A stretch of 64,000 bases of DNA from Stenogyne calaminthoides (Eukaryota > Streptophyta > Magnoliopsida > Lamiales > Lamiaceae), in NCBI GenBank assembly GCA_037126765.1, contig JBBCBC010000009.1:24574870-24638869 (forward strand), in the 5' to 3' direction. The notes below the pieces were generated by a model, which was not told the origin of the DNA, ran no database searches, and was given only the letters and a program-made list of their open reading frames with translations. Shown one piece after another: positions 11,244 through 22,400 of this stretch. Position 1 is the first letter of the stretch, and each line of letters begins with the position of its first letter. A program made the position numbers and the translations under genes.

Positions 11244-13647
11244 ATGCCTTCTAAGAAACTTCCAATGTTCTCAGTTTAGAGCTATGATTTGTGGAGATTA
11301 AGAATGCAGGCTCATCTGTATTCTAAGCATGAAAGAATGTGGAGAGTGGTTTCTGAAGGACCATTCCAATCCACTGTTGTGAATCCCAGAGTTCTTGGCC
11401 CGAGAAAATGATCCCAGATTTGAATTTCCAAAGTCTGATGATCAACTTACTCCTGATGAGAGGAAGTTAGTCAATCTTGACTATATTGCCAAAGATACTC
11501 TATATAGCACTATTGATGATGGTGATATGGGGATGATTTCTCATTGTAATACTGCTAAAGAAATATGGGATACACTTGCTGTGATGTGCCAAGGCACAGA
11601 TCATATTAAAGAGAACAAACTTTATGTTGCAATTGGAAAGTTTGATAGTTTTGAAATGAAAGATGGTGTATCTATTGACAAACTAGAAGTCAGATTCACT
11701 AGTATAATGAATGATCTGAATGCTCTTGGGAAGAGATACCCACAAAGAGAAGTAGCATTGAAAATTCTTAGAGGACTATCTAAGAACTGGGATATTCATG
11801 CAGTGGTGATTGAAATCACGAAAAACGTTGATTCAATGTCGTACCAACAAGTTTTCTCTGAGCTGAAAGCTTATGAGTTTGTGATTGATAAGAAATCAAA
11901 GAAAGCTGACAACAAAGATGATTCTTCATCTAGTAAAAATGTGGCTTTCAAAGCCAAAGAAAAATCCTGTAAAACTAGAGAGTCTGAGAACTCACTTGCC
12001 AAAAATCAGGATGAGCTAGAGGATAAGCTAGTACTGATGGCAAGGAGGTTTGAAAGGCTTAATAGCAGATATGGAAAATAAAAAAAATATTACAGGAATC
12101 ACAGGTACCAGAGAGACTCAAAAGCTGAGGACAGATCCACTGAGAAAAGAAAGGACCTGAAAGCTGAAGGATCCTCATCCAAAAAGAAGGACTCCAAGAC
12201 TAAGGAGGAAAGTGATCAGGATGATGATGCCAACAGATGCTACAACTGCCAAGAGAAAGGTTATTTTCAATATGACTGTCCTCAGCTAAGTGCTAAAGAG
12301 AGAAAAGAAAGGCAAGCAAAGAGAGACAAGAAGTTCTCCAGCAAGAAAGCCATGATTGCAGAGGAAGAAGAACATTCTGAAGAAGGTTTCAGTTCTTCAG
12401 ATGAGATGTTCTCAGATAGTGACAGTGATGACATCTGTCTAATGGCTATCGAGGAGGTAAATTCTTCTATCTCTGTTGTTGCTCCTACACAAGCACATGA
12501 GTTGTCAAGTTCTATTGTAAACAGTCAATTTGACCTGATGGATTCTTTTGAGAGTCTTATGAAGGACTATGCTGTGTTACAAGAACTGCTAAATGAAACT
12601 CAAGAGCAGAACAAAGAACTGACTGCTGAGAATCTGAAGTGGAAAAACTCTAATAATGTTGAGATCACTTCTCAATTAATGGGAACTACTGATGAACTAG
12701 ATGTTCTGAAAGTATAACTCTCAGAGAAAGAGAAGTTGATAAAGACCTTAAATGGAAAACTAGAGGAATCCACTGAGGAGATTCAGTTTATCAGAACTAA
12801 GTTCAATGACCTCTCTGAGAAGCATGAAACTCTACAAAAATGTGAGGATAGTGCGCAGAAGAAGCTAGCTCTATTGAATACTGCATCTAAAGTAATAGAT
12901 GAAATTCAGAGTTATCAGAGACGTGCCACTATAAAATCTGGATTGGGATACATTCCAGGGGGAACCTCACAAGGTCATCTGAATGCTGCATCAAGTAGCA
13001 CTAAGACAATCTTTGTTAAACAAGTGGCACCTACACTTCGAACTGAAGAAATGCCCAAGGTTTTAGACAAGGGAAAAGGACCTATGGTTCCAGAAAAACT
13101 GAATGTTCAGGTAAGAAAGCCCAAACCTCAGGTAAAGGCTAGAAAACCTGACCACTCAGTAGGAAAATTTAAGGCAAGTACTTCGAAGCCTCAGGCTAAG
13201 AATGCAAACCTGAAAGGATCTGCACTGAACCAGCTGAGGAATTTTCAGAAGAGAAACACTCAGCAGAGACATTCTCAACTGAAAAGACCAAGTCCTCAGA
13301 ATACTGAAAGACCCCAATTTCAGTACAGGAAACCTAAACCCCACTTGCCTAAGGGTAAAGGTTACCTGAACCCAAGTCAACAAAGATTCAGACCAACTGC
13401 ACAGAAGCCAAAGCAATGGAACAAAAGGCCTGAACCCAAGAAAAATTCTAAGGCTCATGTTCATGCCAAGGCTAGCACTCATACACAGGATACTGCTAAG
13501 GCACCCAGAGTGGTAAATGTGTATGTAGATGTTTATGGAAGACAGATCAGCCACGCTAAAGTGATTAGAGTTGTCAGGCAGATTTGGATTCCGAAAGGTA
13601 CAGCTAACCTGGTAGGACCCTACACCAATTGGGTACCTAAGAATTGA
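11244..13647 (+). pseudogene. Element B gag (capsid, zinc knuckle, coiled coil, basic tail)
   Basis: Capsid/nucleocapsid polyprotein of the copia UBN2/DUF4219-like type. The ATG at 11244 follows the leader. A TAG lies near 11277 and the frame shifts near 11390. From 11395 the frame is open apart from TAA at 12079-12081 and 12715-12717. The middle has K-E-I-W-D-T-L and I-L-R-G-L-S-K-N-W-D, typical of copia gag. The knuckle at 12238-12279 is C-x2-C-x4-Y-x4-C: the essential His is Tyr. Next come an acidic stretch, a coiled coil (12490-12900) and a K/Q/P-rich basic tail (12960-13600). The extended tail is Sirevirus-like. It ends at TGA 13645-13647. Confidence 0.82.
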
Positions 13648-13661
13648 TCTATTTTTCAGGA
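13645..13661 (+). promoter_or_regulatory. Gag-pol boundary: in-frame TGA followed by TCTATTTTTCAG
   Basis: Gag ends V-P-K-N then TGA, and the same frame continues open into protease. Directly after the stop is a pyrimidine run ending CAG/G, like a plant 3' splice site. Element H has the same arrangement (63329 and just below, minus strand: TGATCTGTTTTTCAGG). Either stop-codon readthrough or splicing could express pol; the sequence alone does not decide. Confidence 0.5.
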
Positions 13662-14262
13662 GAAAAACAAGGGCACTGAGCTGATTGAAGATCACATAGC
13701 ACTGATGAGTGGAGATGAAATGGCCCCTGCTGTATGGTATCTTGACAGTGGATGTTCAAGACATATGACAGGATTCAAGCAAATACTCAGTGACTATGTA
13801 GAGCAAAGAGTCCCTCAGATCACATTTGGAGATAACTCCAAAGGACAGACTGAAGGATATGGAACTCTTGAAATCGATTCAGTTCATATCCATGGTGTTT
13901 CATATCTATCTGGATTGAAGCATAATTTGTTTTCAATAAGCCAATTCTGTGACAAGGGATTTAATGTTGAGTTCTCAAAGAACTTATGTTATGTGAAAGA
14001 TGATAACTCACAAAAAATACTGCTAACTGGTACTAGAAAAGGAAATGTGTATCTTGCTGATTGGAGTTCAACTCCTAAAGATACATGTTTGGTTGCAAAA
14101 AGTTCCACAGATACCAGTTGGTTGTGGCACAAAAGGATGAATCACCTGAATTTCAAAACCCTGAACAAACTTGCAAGATTAGCACTTGTGAGGGGGTTAC
14201 CAAATGAAGTGTTCAGTAAGGAACATGTCTGTGATGCATGCCAAAAAAGGAAAACAAATTAG
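13661..14262 (+). pseudogene. Element B protease and integrase zinc domain
   Basis: The aspartic protease motif L-D-S-G-C-S-R-H-M-T-G lies at about 13741-13773. The GAG-pre-integrase segment follows, with the W-H-K-R-M-N-H His pair and the C-D-A-C Cys pair near 14230. The frame is open from the gag TGA. At about 14250 one extra A in an A-run shifts it; the integrase continues in the next frame. A single-base homopolymer change may be a sequencing error. Confidence 0.82.
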
Positions 14263-15082
14263 AGCATCATTTAAAAGCAAAGTAGATGTTTCTATTGAAA
14301 GAATACTTCAATTGTTGCATATGGATCTTTTTGGTCCAGTAACACCAGTGAGCACAAATGGCAGGAAATATACACTCGTAGTAGTTGATGACTACTCAAG
14401 ATATACATGGGTCATATTCTTACTCAGTAAGAAAGAGACTCAGATAAAACTGCCTGAACTACTGAAAAGGCTCAGTATTGTAAAGAACCTGAGTGTGGTC
14501 AAAATCATATCAGATAAAGGAACTGAATTTATAAACCATATTATATCTGATTATTGTGCAGCAAATGGAATAACTCATGAAACATCAGCTGCAAGGACCC
14601 CTCAACAAAATGGTGTTGCTGAGAGAAGAAACAGGACTTTAAAAGAAGCTGCAAGGACTATGATAGCTGAAGCTGATATTCCTAAAAGATTTTGGGCTGA
14701 AGCTGTCAATACAGCATGCTATTCTCAAAATAGATCCATGCTAACCAAGAGTCAAGGCAAAACACCATACGAGCTTTGGAATGAAAGGAAGCCTCTTATT
14801 TCTTTCTATCGTGTGTTTGGTTGCAAGTGTTTCATACACAATAATGGTAAAGATCAGTTGAAAACATTTGATAGCAAAGCTGATGAAGGAATATTCTTAG
14901 GATATTCTGAAGTCAGTAAAGCCTTCAGAGTTTACAACTGTAGGACTCTTATTGTGGAAGAAACACCTCATGTTGTTTTTGATGAATCTACTTGTGTTCA
15001 GAAGAAACAGGAACATGATGCAGGAGAACTGACCAAGAGAATCACCAGACTAAGCCTGAAAAAGAATGACAAAATCCTCTGA
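14204..15082 (+). CDS. Element B integrase core (DDE intact)
   Basis: Integrates the element's cDNA. All three catalytic residues are visible: Asp at 14324-14326 (H-M-D-L-F-G-P), Asp near 14515 (I-S-D-K-G-T-E-F) and Glu at 14621-14623 (G-V-A-E-R-R-N-R-T). The copia C-terminal F-G-C-K-C-F-I-H-N-N and D-E-G-I-F-L-G-Y-S motifs follow. The frame is open throughout but shifted relative to protease upstream and to the acidic linker after about 15065. It is a polyprotein domain, so the first Met carries no meaning. Confidence 0.82.
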   Translation: MKCSVRNMSVMHAKKGKQIRASFKSKVDVSIERILQLLHMDLFGPVTPVSTNGRKYTLVVVDDYSRYTWVIFLLSKKETQIKLPELLKRLSIVKNLSVVKIISDKGTEFINHIISDYCAANGITHETSAARTPQQNGVAERRNRTLKEAARTMIAEADIPKRFWAEAVNTACYSQNRSMLTKSQGKTPYELWNERKPLISFYRVFGCKCFIHNNGKDQLKTFDSKADEGIFLGYSEVSKAFRVYNCRTLIVEETPHVVFDESTCVQKKQEHDAGELTKRITRLSLKKNDKIL

Positions 15083-15622
15083 ACCTGAAAAGAAGAAGTC
15101 AGTCACTTTCTATGAATGGAGTGACTCAGACTCAGATAAAGAAGTTCAGGATGGAACTCAGGATGGTGAGACTCAGGATGGAAATTCTCCACTGAAGGAA
15201 AACCAACACAACAAAGCTGACCAATCTGAACAGACACCAGTTCAGACTCAGGTATGTGATGCCAATGAAGATATGGTCACAGCTGAGGCAATTTCTGAAT
15301 CTATCAACCAAAGGGGAACAAATGTCTCTGACAATGTTCTGAATGGAATTTCCCCTGAGGAAGATGATTCCCTTTCTCCTTTTCTGTTGTTCGCTGAGTT
15401 TAATGAACTGCCTGAACCTAACATTTCAAATGTTGAGGATATTATTGAAGGGGGAACATCTAGAAGAAGTTGGTTAGATAGTCATCCTACAAGTCAGATT
15501 GTGGGTGATCTAACTGATGGTGTTAAAACAAGAAGGTTCCATGGTGAAAGTGCATTATTCTGCTGCTTCCTATCAGAGAAAGAGCCTACTGAGATTGAAG
15601 AAGCTCTACAAGATTCTTATTG
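15066..15622 (+). pseudogene. Element B integrase-RT linker and start of RT, cut by solo LTR S1
   Basis: Acidic, low-complexity linker (S-D-S-D-S-D-K and repeats of D-G-T-Q-D-G-E) that separates integrase from RT in these elements. It ends with E-S-A-L-F-C-C-F and E-E-A-L-Q-D, the conserved entry to RT. The coding sequence stops at 15622, where the beta solo LTR begins. Taking out 1729 bp (LTR plus one TATTG copy) puts this segment in the same frame as the RT that resumes at 17352. Confidence 0.8.
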
Positions 15623-17346
15623 TGTTGGGAAATCTGTATTTTAGTTTTGATGGAAGTTCCAAAATAGGTTGTAATAGGACCAGTCAGACCTGTTAGCTGA
15701 CTGATGACTTAGAATCAGATTAAGATGACCAGCTGAAATGTATAGATAGCTGATGTAAAAGATAGATCACATATTGAGGGGGAACTCAATATGTATAGGT
15801 CAGGTCGAAGTACCAGATGACCCAGATAAGGTCAGATGATCAGAAGACTAAGAACAAATCAGAAGACAAGAAGTCAGAAGATCAGGTGAAGACAGATGAA
15901 CCTGAAGACTCAGATAGACACTGAAGACTCAGATGAACCTGAAGACTCAGATAAACCTGAAGACTCAGTAACAAACCTGAAGACTCAGTATGACTGAATA
16001 CACTGAGGCTCAGATACACCTGAAGATCAAAAGACCTGAAGACCTATATTCAGCCGAGTCTGCGTATTGAGCTAAGACAATATGCATCAGAAGACTCAAC
16101 AAGGTAGACTGGTCAGTTACCTGATCAAGTCAGCTCACACCTGGTGACAATAAAAAATATACACCAGACAAGACGAATCTTCTTCAAAAGGAATATCAAT
16201 CGTCTAACGGACAAATTACTAAGTGCCGCCTCGCGAAGCCAAGGAAAAAGAGACACGTGCACAAAAAGAGCTGACAATGCAGGATACGACACTGCGGACA
16301 AAAATTGCGCTAATCATGCCTACGGCCACACCGATAATCGGAGCACGTCACAATCATATCCTACAACCTACCTAATATAGCCCAAAATTCAAATTGCTCT
16401 CCAACGGCTCTTTAATTTCGAGGTCTATAAAATGGGATTGCTCGATAGGGAGAAAAAGTGACCAACAACTATCACATGAACAATTGAGCAAAGCGGAACA
16501 ACATCATTAACGCAGATTCTCAAGAAGGAAAAAGCCTTCAGAATTTCCGCTCGAAGAACACCATATTTGAAGATTATTCTTAGAGTGTTCATCCCATTGT
16601 TCTTAGCAAGAAATCCTATCCACTAGCATTTTGGCTACCTAAAACACCAGGATAGATTTCCAGTTGGAACCCTCAAACATTCTTTACCCAAATGCAAGTT
16701 AGGTTAAGTTTGTTCCCGGAAGATTTCAGACTAGGGATTCTAGTTTTCTGATTTCTAGTTCGGTTGAGTGTGAACTCGATAAATATCTATAGAGTGTGAA
16801 CTCAATAAATATCTCGGCCATCCCGTGAGGGATATAAGTCCCGCAGGTTAAGCTAGGTTAAGCTCGGTTAAGTTCGGTTAAGGTTCCCCTGTGTTAAGGG
16901 AAGAATGGACATTAGACGGGTTTCATCTGAACCACTATAAAAAGTCTTGTGTGCATTTACTTGCTTTCTTACTACTTTACACTATTCACACAACTGAGTT
17001 TAAAAGCACATACATATTCTAAGTTAAGCTTAGTCTGCACCAAGCAACTGATCTGATCAGGTTGACACCCTAGTCAGCTGATTGAAAACTGACTTAAGAA
17101 TCTGATTGATAAAACTGGTTTTTCACAAGGGTTAAAACAAGCTTCCACACTCTCAGTTAAACTGACAGATATCAAACTGATCTGCCCTCAGGCACTCAGT
17201 AAGATTGAACATCAGTATAAACTGATACACTAGCACTCTGATCGGGTTATCTACATTTCACACCTGATCCGCACGAAAAGTTTTGGAAGTCTATTCACCC
17301 CTCCCCTCTAGACTTCCAGCCTCACAAAACCAGTTCGGGACCTACA
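15623..17346 (+). mobile_element. S1: beta-family solo LTR inserted in element B RT
   Basis: It starts TGTTGGGAAATCTGTATTTT and ends CAGTTCGGGACCTACA. Flanks are TATTG at 15618-15622 and 17347-17351, a perfect 5-bp target duplication. There is no internal region, so this is a solo LTR left by LTR-LTR recombination. It closely resembles E's LTRs and G, including CCTCGCGAAGCCAAGG and a TATA box TATAAAAT at 16426-16433. The 78-codon frame at 16144-16380 lies wholly in the LTR and is not treated as a gene. Confidence 0.95.
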
Positions 17347-17351
17347 TATTG

Positions 17352-18107
17352 GATTACTGCTATGCAAGAAGAGCTGAATCAATTCTCAAGGAATGAAGTA
17401 TGGGAGCTAGTGGATAGGCCTAAAAGGCACAATGTTATTGGAACCAAGTGGGTATTCAAGAATAAAAGAGATGAGAACAACAATATTGTAAGAAACAAGG
17501 CAAGGCTAGTTGCACAAGGTTATTCCCAAGAAGAAGGCTTGGATTATGATGAAACCTTTGCACCAGTTGCAAGACTAGAAGCCATCAGATTATTTCTTGC
17601 ATATGCTGCCCACATGAGATTCACAGTCTATCAAATGGATGTGAAAAGTGTATTTCTGAACGGTGTGCTTAAGGAAGAGGTTTATGTGGAACAACCTCCT
17701 GGTTTCAGACAGAATGACCAAGTTTACAGGCTCAGAAAAGCCTTGTATGGTCTTAAGCAAGCACCTAGAGCATGGTATGATACCCTTTCTCAGTTTCTTA
17801 CTGACCATGGTTTTATCAAAGGAACTGTTGATAGAACTTTGTTCAGGATAGAAGATGGGGAAGATATCTTACTTGTTCAGATATATGTAGATGACATCAT
17901 TTTTGGATCTCCAAACCATCAGCTGTGTGAAAAGTTTTCTACACTGATGAAAGGAAAGTTTGAGATGCCTATGATGGGGGAGATGAATTTCTTTCTTGGA
18001 CTTCAAGTGAAACAATCAAAGAAGGAATCTTCATCAACCAAGCAAAGTACACCAGAGATCTGATTGCCAAGTATGGTGTACAGAATTGCAATGCATTTAG
18101 AATTCCT
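17352..18107 (+). pseudogene. Element B reverse transcriptase (main part)
   Basis: RNA-dependent DNA polymerase of the copia type. It continues the segment broken at 15622. Motifs: W-V-F-K-N-K-R, F-A-P-V-A-R-L-E-A-I-R, Q-M-D-V-K-S-V-F-L-N-G, Y-G-L-K-Q-A-P-R-A-W-Y and Y-V-D-D at 17884-17895. Near 18020-18030 it is one base shorter than C (CAATCAAAGAAGG against CAAACTAAGGAAGG), shifting the frame before RNase H. Confidence 0.85.
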
Positions 18108-18830
18108 ATGAATACTAACTATAAGATGGATCCTGATCCTGAAGGCAAACCAGCAAGTCACACTGATTATAGAGGGATCATTGGATCATTGCTCTATCTC
18201 ACAGCAAGTAGGCCGGATATAACATTTGCTGTTGGGATATGTGCAAGATACAAAGCTAATCCTAAGGCTTGTCACATGGAGGCTGCCAAAAAGATACTGA
18301 AATATCTTAAGGGCACAGTGAATAGAGAATTGTGGTATCCAGCTGATGATAACCTTGAATTAACTGGTTATTCAGATGCTGATTATGGAGGCTGTAGAAT
18401 TGACAGGAAGTCCACTACAGGAACTTGTCAATTTCTAGGAAGTAAGCTGATATCCTGGTTTTCAAAGAAACAGACCTCAGTAGCAACCAGTAGTACTGAA
18501 GCTGAATACATGGCTGCAAGAAGCTATTGTGCACAGATTCTTTGGCTCAGACAACAATTAAGGGTTTATAAGATTGTAGCCAATGAAGTACCAATATTTT
18601 GTGATAATAATAGTGCTATTGCTATCTCACAAAATCCGGTATTGCACACCAGATGTAAGCATGTGGATATTAGACATCACTTCATCAGAGATCATGTAGA
18701 GAAAAAGGACATTAGGATGGAGAAGATTCATACTGATACGTGGAGAGCTGATATCTTGACTAAACCGTTGGCTGAATCAAGATTTCAGGAACTATCAGTT
18801 GAATTAGGGATATTGGATCCAGGTGTATAG
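18108..18830 (+). pseudogene. Element B RNase H
   Basis: RNase H domain with Asp (S-D-A-D-Y-G-G), Glu (T-E-A-E-Y) and Asp (C-D-N-N-S-A-I) all visible, then H-T-R-C-K-H-V-D-I-R-H-H-F and L-T-K-P-L-A, ending at TAG 18828-18830. The domain itself is open, but a frameshift separates it from RT. No open frame links it to the extra gene 630 bp downstream. Confidence 0.85.
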
Positions 18831-19462
18831 AGTAAATCTAAAAAATTGAAGGTTTTCAGATGCAAAAAGTTTTCTCAGGATTCTACTGAGAAACTCAGGA
18901 TAAAATTAGAAGTACTGAAATCTGAGTCGTGAAAAACTCAGATATGCTGAAGGTCAATACTCAGTATTATACTGAACCCGTTCAGTACTTAGTATCATAC
19001 TGGCATTTTATCAAGGTCAAAACTCAGTAAGACTGATAGAAGAAAATTAGTCTGAAGAAGTAATGACTCATGCAACTCATTTATTGCTTAAGTGAATCTC
19101 AGTAATCATTAGCAATAAATAGCATAACACCTGAAGAGAATGTTTTGGGCGGGATCTTTGAAATGTCGAAGAAGGTCAACAGTCATTAATTGCTATGTTC
19201 AATTAATCACCAATAAGGTTAAAATGGCGGCGTATTTTTCGTGAGATCGTCCTTTCGCATACCCGATTAATTTGTGATTAATCTCCACCGTTGATTTTCA
19301 TCAATCGATATGATTTCCTACGAATCGATCCTATATACTCATTGAGAATTCATTCAAAGCCTATTTTATTAACCTTTTTCTCCAAACACTCTGCAACTAA
19401 AAACCCCTTTTGCCCAGAAACCTTCGTCATTTTTCAAACCATACCTTCAAAAATCCTCAAAA
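18831..19462 (+). promoter_or_regulatory. Element B spacer with promoter-like features upstream of the extra gene
   Basis: No coding potential is evident. It holds CTCAGTA-rich imperfect repeats (18880-19060), TTTTGGGCGGGA at 19143-19154 (an E2F-site-like string), TATATA at 19332-19337 and a CT/A-rich leader ending CTCAAAAATG at 19463. Element C has the same set: 26936-26947, 27138-27143 and ATG 27275. TATA-to-ATG distances are 131 and 137 bp. This suggests an internal promoter. No transcript evidence. Confidence 0.45.
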
Positions 19463-22400
19463 ATGACTTTCTCAATATTCGATAAACTGGCTGTTTCCAA
19501 CAAGCCATGGTATGAATATGTAGTATCGCTTGAAAGCTCATCCAACGAGACCCATGAAGAAGAAGCGCTACACATGATCAGAATCGCAAAACTCACAAAT
19601 CTCGTCGCAAGTCAACCGGAGGCTGAATACTCTAAAGAGGTAATAGAGTTTGTCTCAAATCTGAAAATAGATGAGGAAGATCGTATCGAGTCTGAGATTA
19701 CTGTTTCCCATCTAGAACATAGCTCGAAGTATGTAGATTTTGTACGGGAGCTGTATATAGTCCCTAAAAATTTAAACGATGTTTTTGAGTTGTGTGATAG
19801 AGGTGAGGATCCCACAACTTATATGTTGGGTCGGGAGCAGGAATACCTTGATAGGATAACAGAGCATCCTATTAAGTTTGAGGCGACTTTGCATAAACGG
19901 CATTTGAAGCCGAAATACAGAGTTTTGATATATATTATTAGTAAATGTATAATGAGTCGATCAGGGAGTTTTGAGCAGATAAGTACTCCCAAGCTCAGAT
20001 TGATGGCTGCTATCGAAGATTCACCCACCAAAGATTTCAACTGGTTCAAATATCTGATTAAAGTGATGAGTGACCAGGCCAAGCTAATCAAGAAGGAGGA
20101 TGGATCGATCTCGATCAAAGGCAAGATACTCCATGCAACCAAAATATCTTTTATTTTGGAGATGTGCCAAGAAGAGGAGGATATTTTTGCCGACACCACT
20201 CCTTTCCCTAAGTCTAAAGTTATGTTCAAGCCAACAGCTACCAAAAAGACTTTGAAAGGGAAGAAAGAGAAGAAAGTGGAACCACCTGCTGCTGCTGAAG
20301 AAACCCATAAAGCCAGGGGGAAGGCTTTGATGGAGGTCAAGAGGGAGAAGGGTGAAGCATTGAAGAGGAAGACCCTTGCTCCAAAGCGCAGAAGGATGTT
20401 GATTGCCACTGAGGAGGAGGTGAGTGAGCCTGAGGAGATACAACCTGAGGGCCAAAAAGCTCAGAAATCGCCTTTACAAGTATTGGCTCAGGTTATGTCC
20501 ACGGCACAGGAGCAAACTGAGGAGCAAGTCTTCTCTGAGGTTCTTGAAACTTCACTGAGCTCAGACAAATTCTCTCAAGAAATCTTCCAAAGACCTCAGA
20601 CCTCAGAGACAGCTCAAATTCCTACTGAGGAAGTGCCTGCTCAATCCTCAGAGCCAGTTCAGATTCAGACTGAGGAGTTGCCTGTCCAATCCTCAGATTT
20701 TGCTGAGCCTCAGGAGCTGCTGAACCTTGATGAGATCCTGAGTGATCCATTCCTTGATCCTTCAGCAGATTTTCCCACTGAACCTGAGAGCCTGAAGCTG
20801 AAGAAGGGCGAAGCTGAAGAGACTGAGTGGCGAAGCAAGGGGGAACGGTTCATACTAGACCGGTACCCTGAGCTAAGCACATATCCTGACCTCCAGGATC
20901 TATTTTTCAGACTGAGGTCAACAGTCTACATTCTCAACCAGACCCTGCCTGAAATGCTCAACATTGCTTCATTCAGAGGTGAAGACTGGTGGAATGAGGA
21001 GACAACAATTTTGACTCAGTTCTCAGGATTCAGAAACACCAAGCTCGGGATGAAAATTTCTGATTTTGATGAGCTGGTGAAGAGGAAGATTGCTGAGAGA
21101 AAGAATGCTGAGGTTGGTGCCCTGAGCTCCAAAGATAAATCTCAAGATGGGGACCAACAAGGGGATGATGAGAGTCAATCTCAGATGGAGAAAGACAGTA
21201 CTGATGCTGGAGAGCCTGCTGTCACACATTCTCAGACTGAAGTTAGTCTTCAGGTAACTTTTGGCACTACTAAAAATTATGCCAAGATTACTGAAGTTTC
21301 TATCTTCAATTTTGAAATGTCTGATATGCAGACTGAGGCTCAGGTGGACACCCAAGCTCAGGTGGAAACCCAGACTCAGGCTGAGACTGAGACTCAGATT
21401 CAGACTGAGACTCAGGCTGAACAACCAGCTCAGGAAAAATAACAGATCTCTTATGCTCCTGAGATTGATCTCACCCCAATAGTAGAAAAGCTAGAGAAGG
21501 TTGGGCCAATCATGGACAAAGTTGCTCAGATTGAAGAGGTATTGGCCAACCAGAATCAGAAAATGGAAAGTCTGAGTTCTACTTCAGACCTGATGCAACT
21601 TCAGACCACTCTGACTGAGAAGCTGACTTCCATGGAAGGAAAGATAGAAGAAAAGATGGATGGAGTCAAGGCTGGATTAAGTGCAGAGCTGAAGCAGAAG
21701 CATCAGGAGAGGACATAATTTCTTGAAGCTAAACTGGTGGAGAAGAATGAGATGTTAGTCAAAAATGTTGTTGAGGACATGAGCTCCATGCTCATGGCCA
21801 AGATGACAGATATGTTCAAAGATGCTCTCTCCAACCAATTTGCTCAAATGTCTGAAGAGTTCTCAATGGCGAAGAACCACCTGAGGAGATTAGAATAAGA
21901 GCAAGATCAGTTGGCGGGAGAAGTGCGTAGTGTCAGCAAGGAACAATATCATATGGACACAGCACTATCCAAACTTCTGCCAAAGTATGGTTCCAAGAAG
22001 GGGGAAAGACCCGGAGCTGATCTGAGAAAATTATTGGAACATACCTTGGAAAGAAAGGCAGACAAAGAAGCTGAGAAGAAAAGCATCGCTAAAGCCTTGC
22101 AAGAAGTTGAAGCCACTGAGAAGCTAAAATTCAAGAAGGTGGAGAACCCAGTCTACACTCAAGTTTCTGAGGAAACCATGCAAGAAGTAGTTGCTGAGAA
22201 GCTGAGTGCTAGAAGAAGGGTTGGAACAAGCCAAGCCGTAGCTGAACTGCCTATCAAGAGGAAGGCTGTGGCATTTGTTGAGCCCGAAGGAAAAAGAGCT
22301 AAGGCTTCTAAGCCAACTCAGAGGAAGTTAATATTGGATATTGAAGAGTCTGAAGAACCTCAGAAGGAAGTCTTCAATACCAAAAGAGCTCTGAGATCAC

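Noticed and set aside
13156..13695. 179-codon minus-strand frame opposite B gag
   Set aside because: Shadow of the basic, repetitive gag tail. The plus strand carries the conserved gag features and H's gag matches it.
16144..16380. 78-codon open frame in S1, with a relative in E's 3' LTR (52247-52456)
   Set aside because: It lies entirely within LTR sequence, differs in frame and length between copies, and shows no domain.
20084..20455. Minus-strand leucine-rich frames opposite the extra genes (also 19819-20409, 21023-21424, 27943-28335)
   Set aside because: Leucine/serine/phenylalanine-rich products arise from reading the K/E/Q-rich coiled-coil coding strand backwards. There is no independent evidence.
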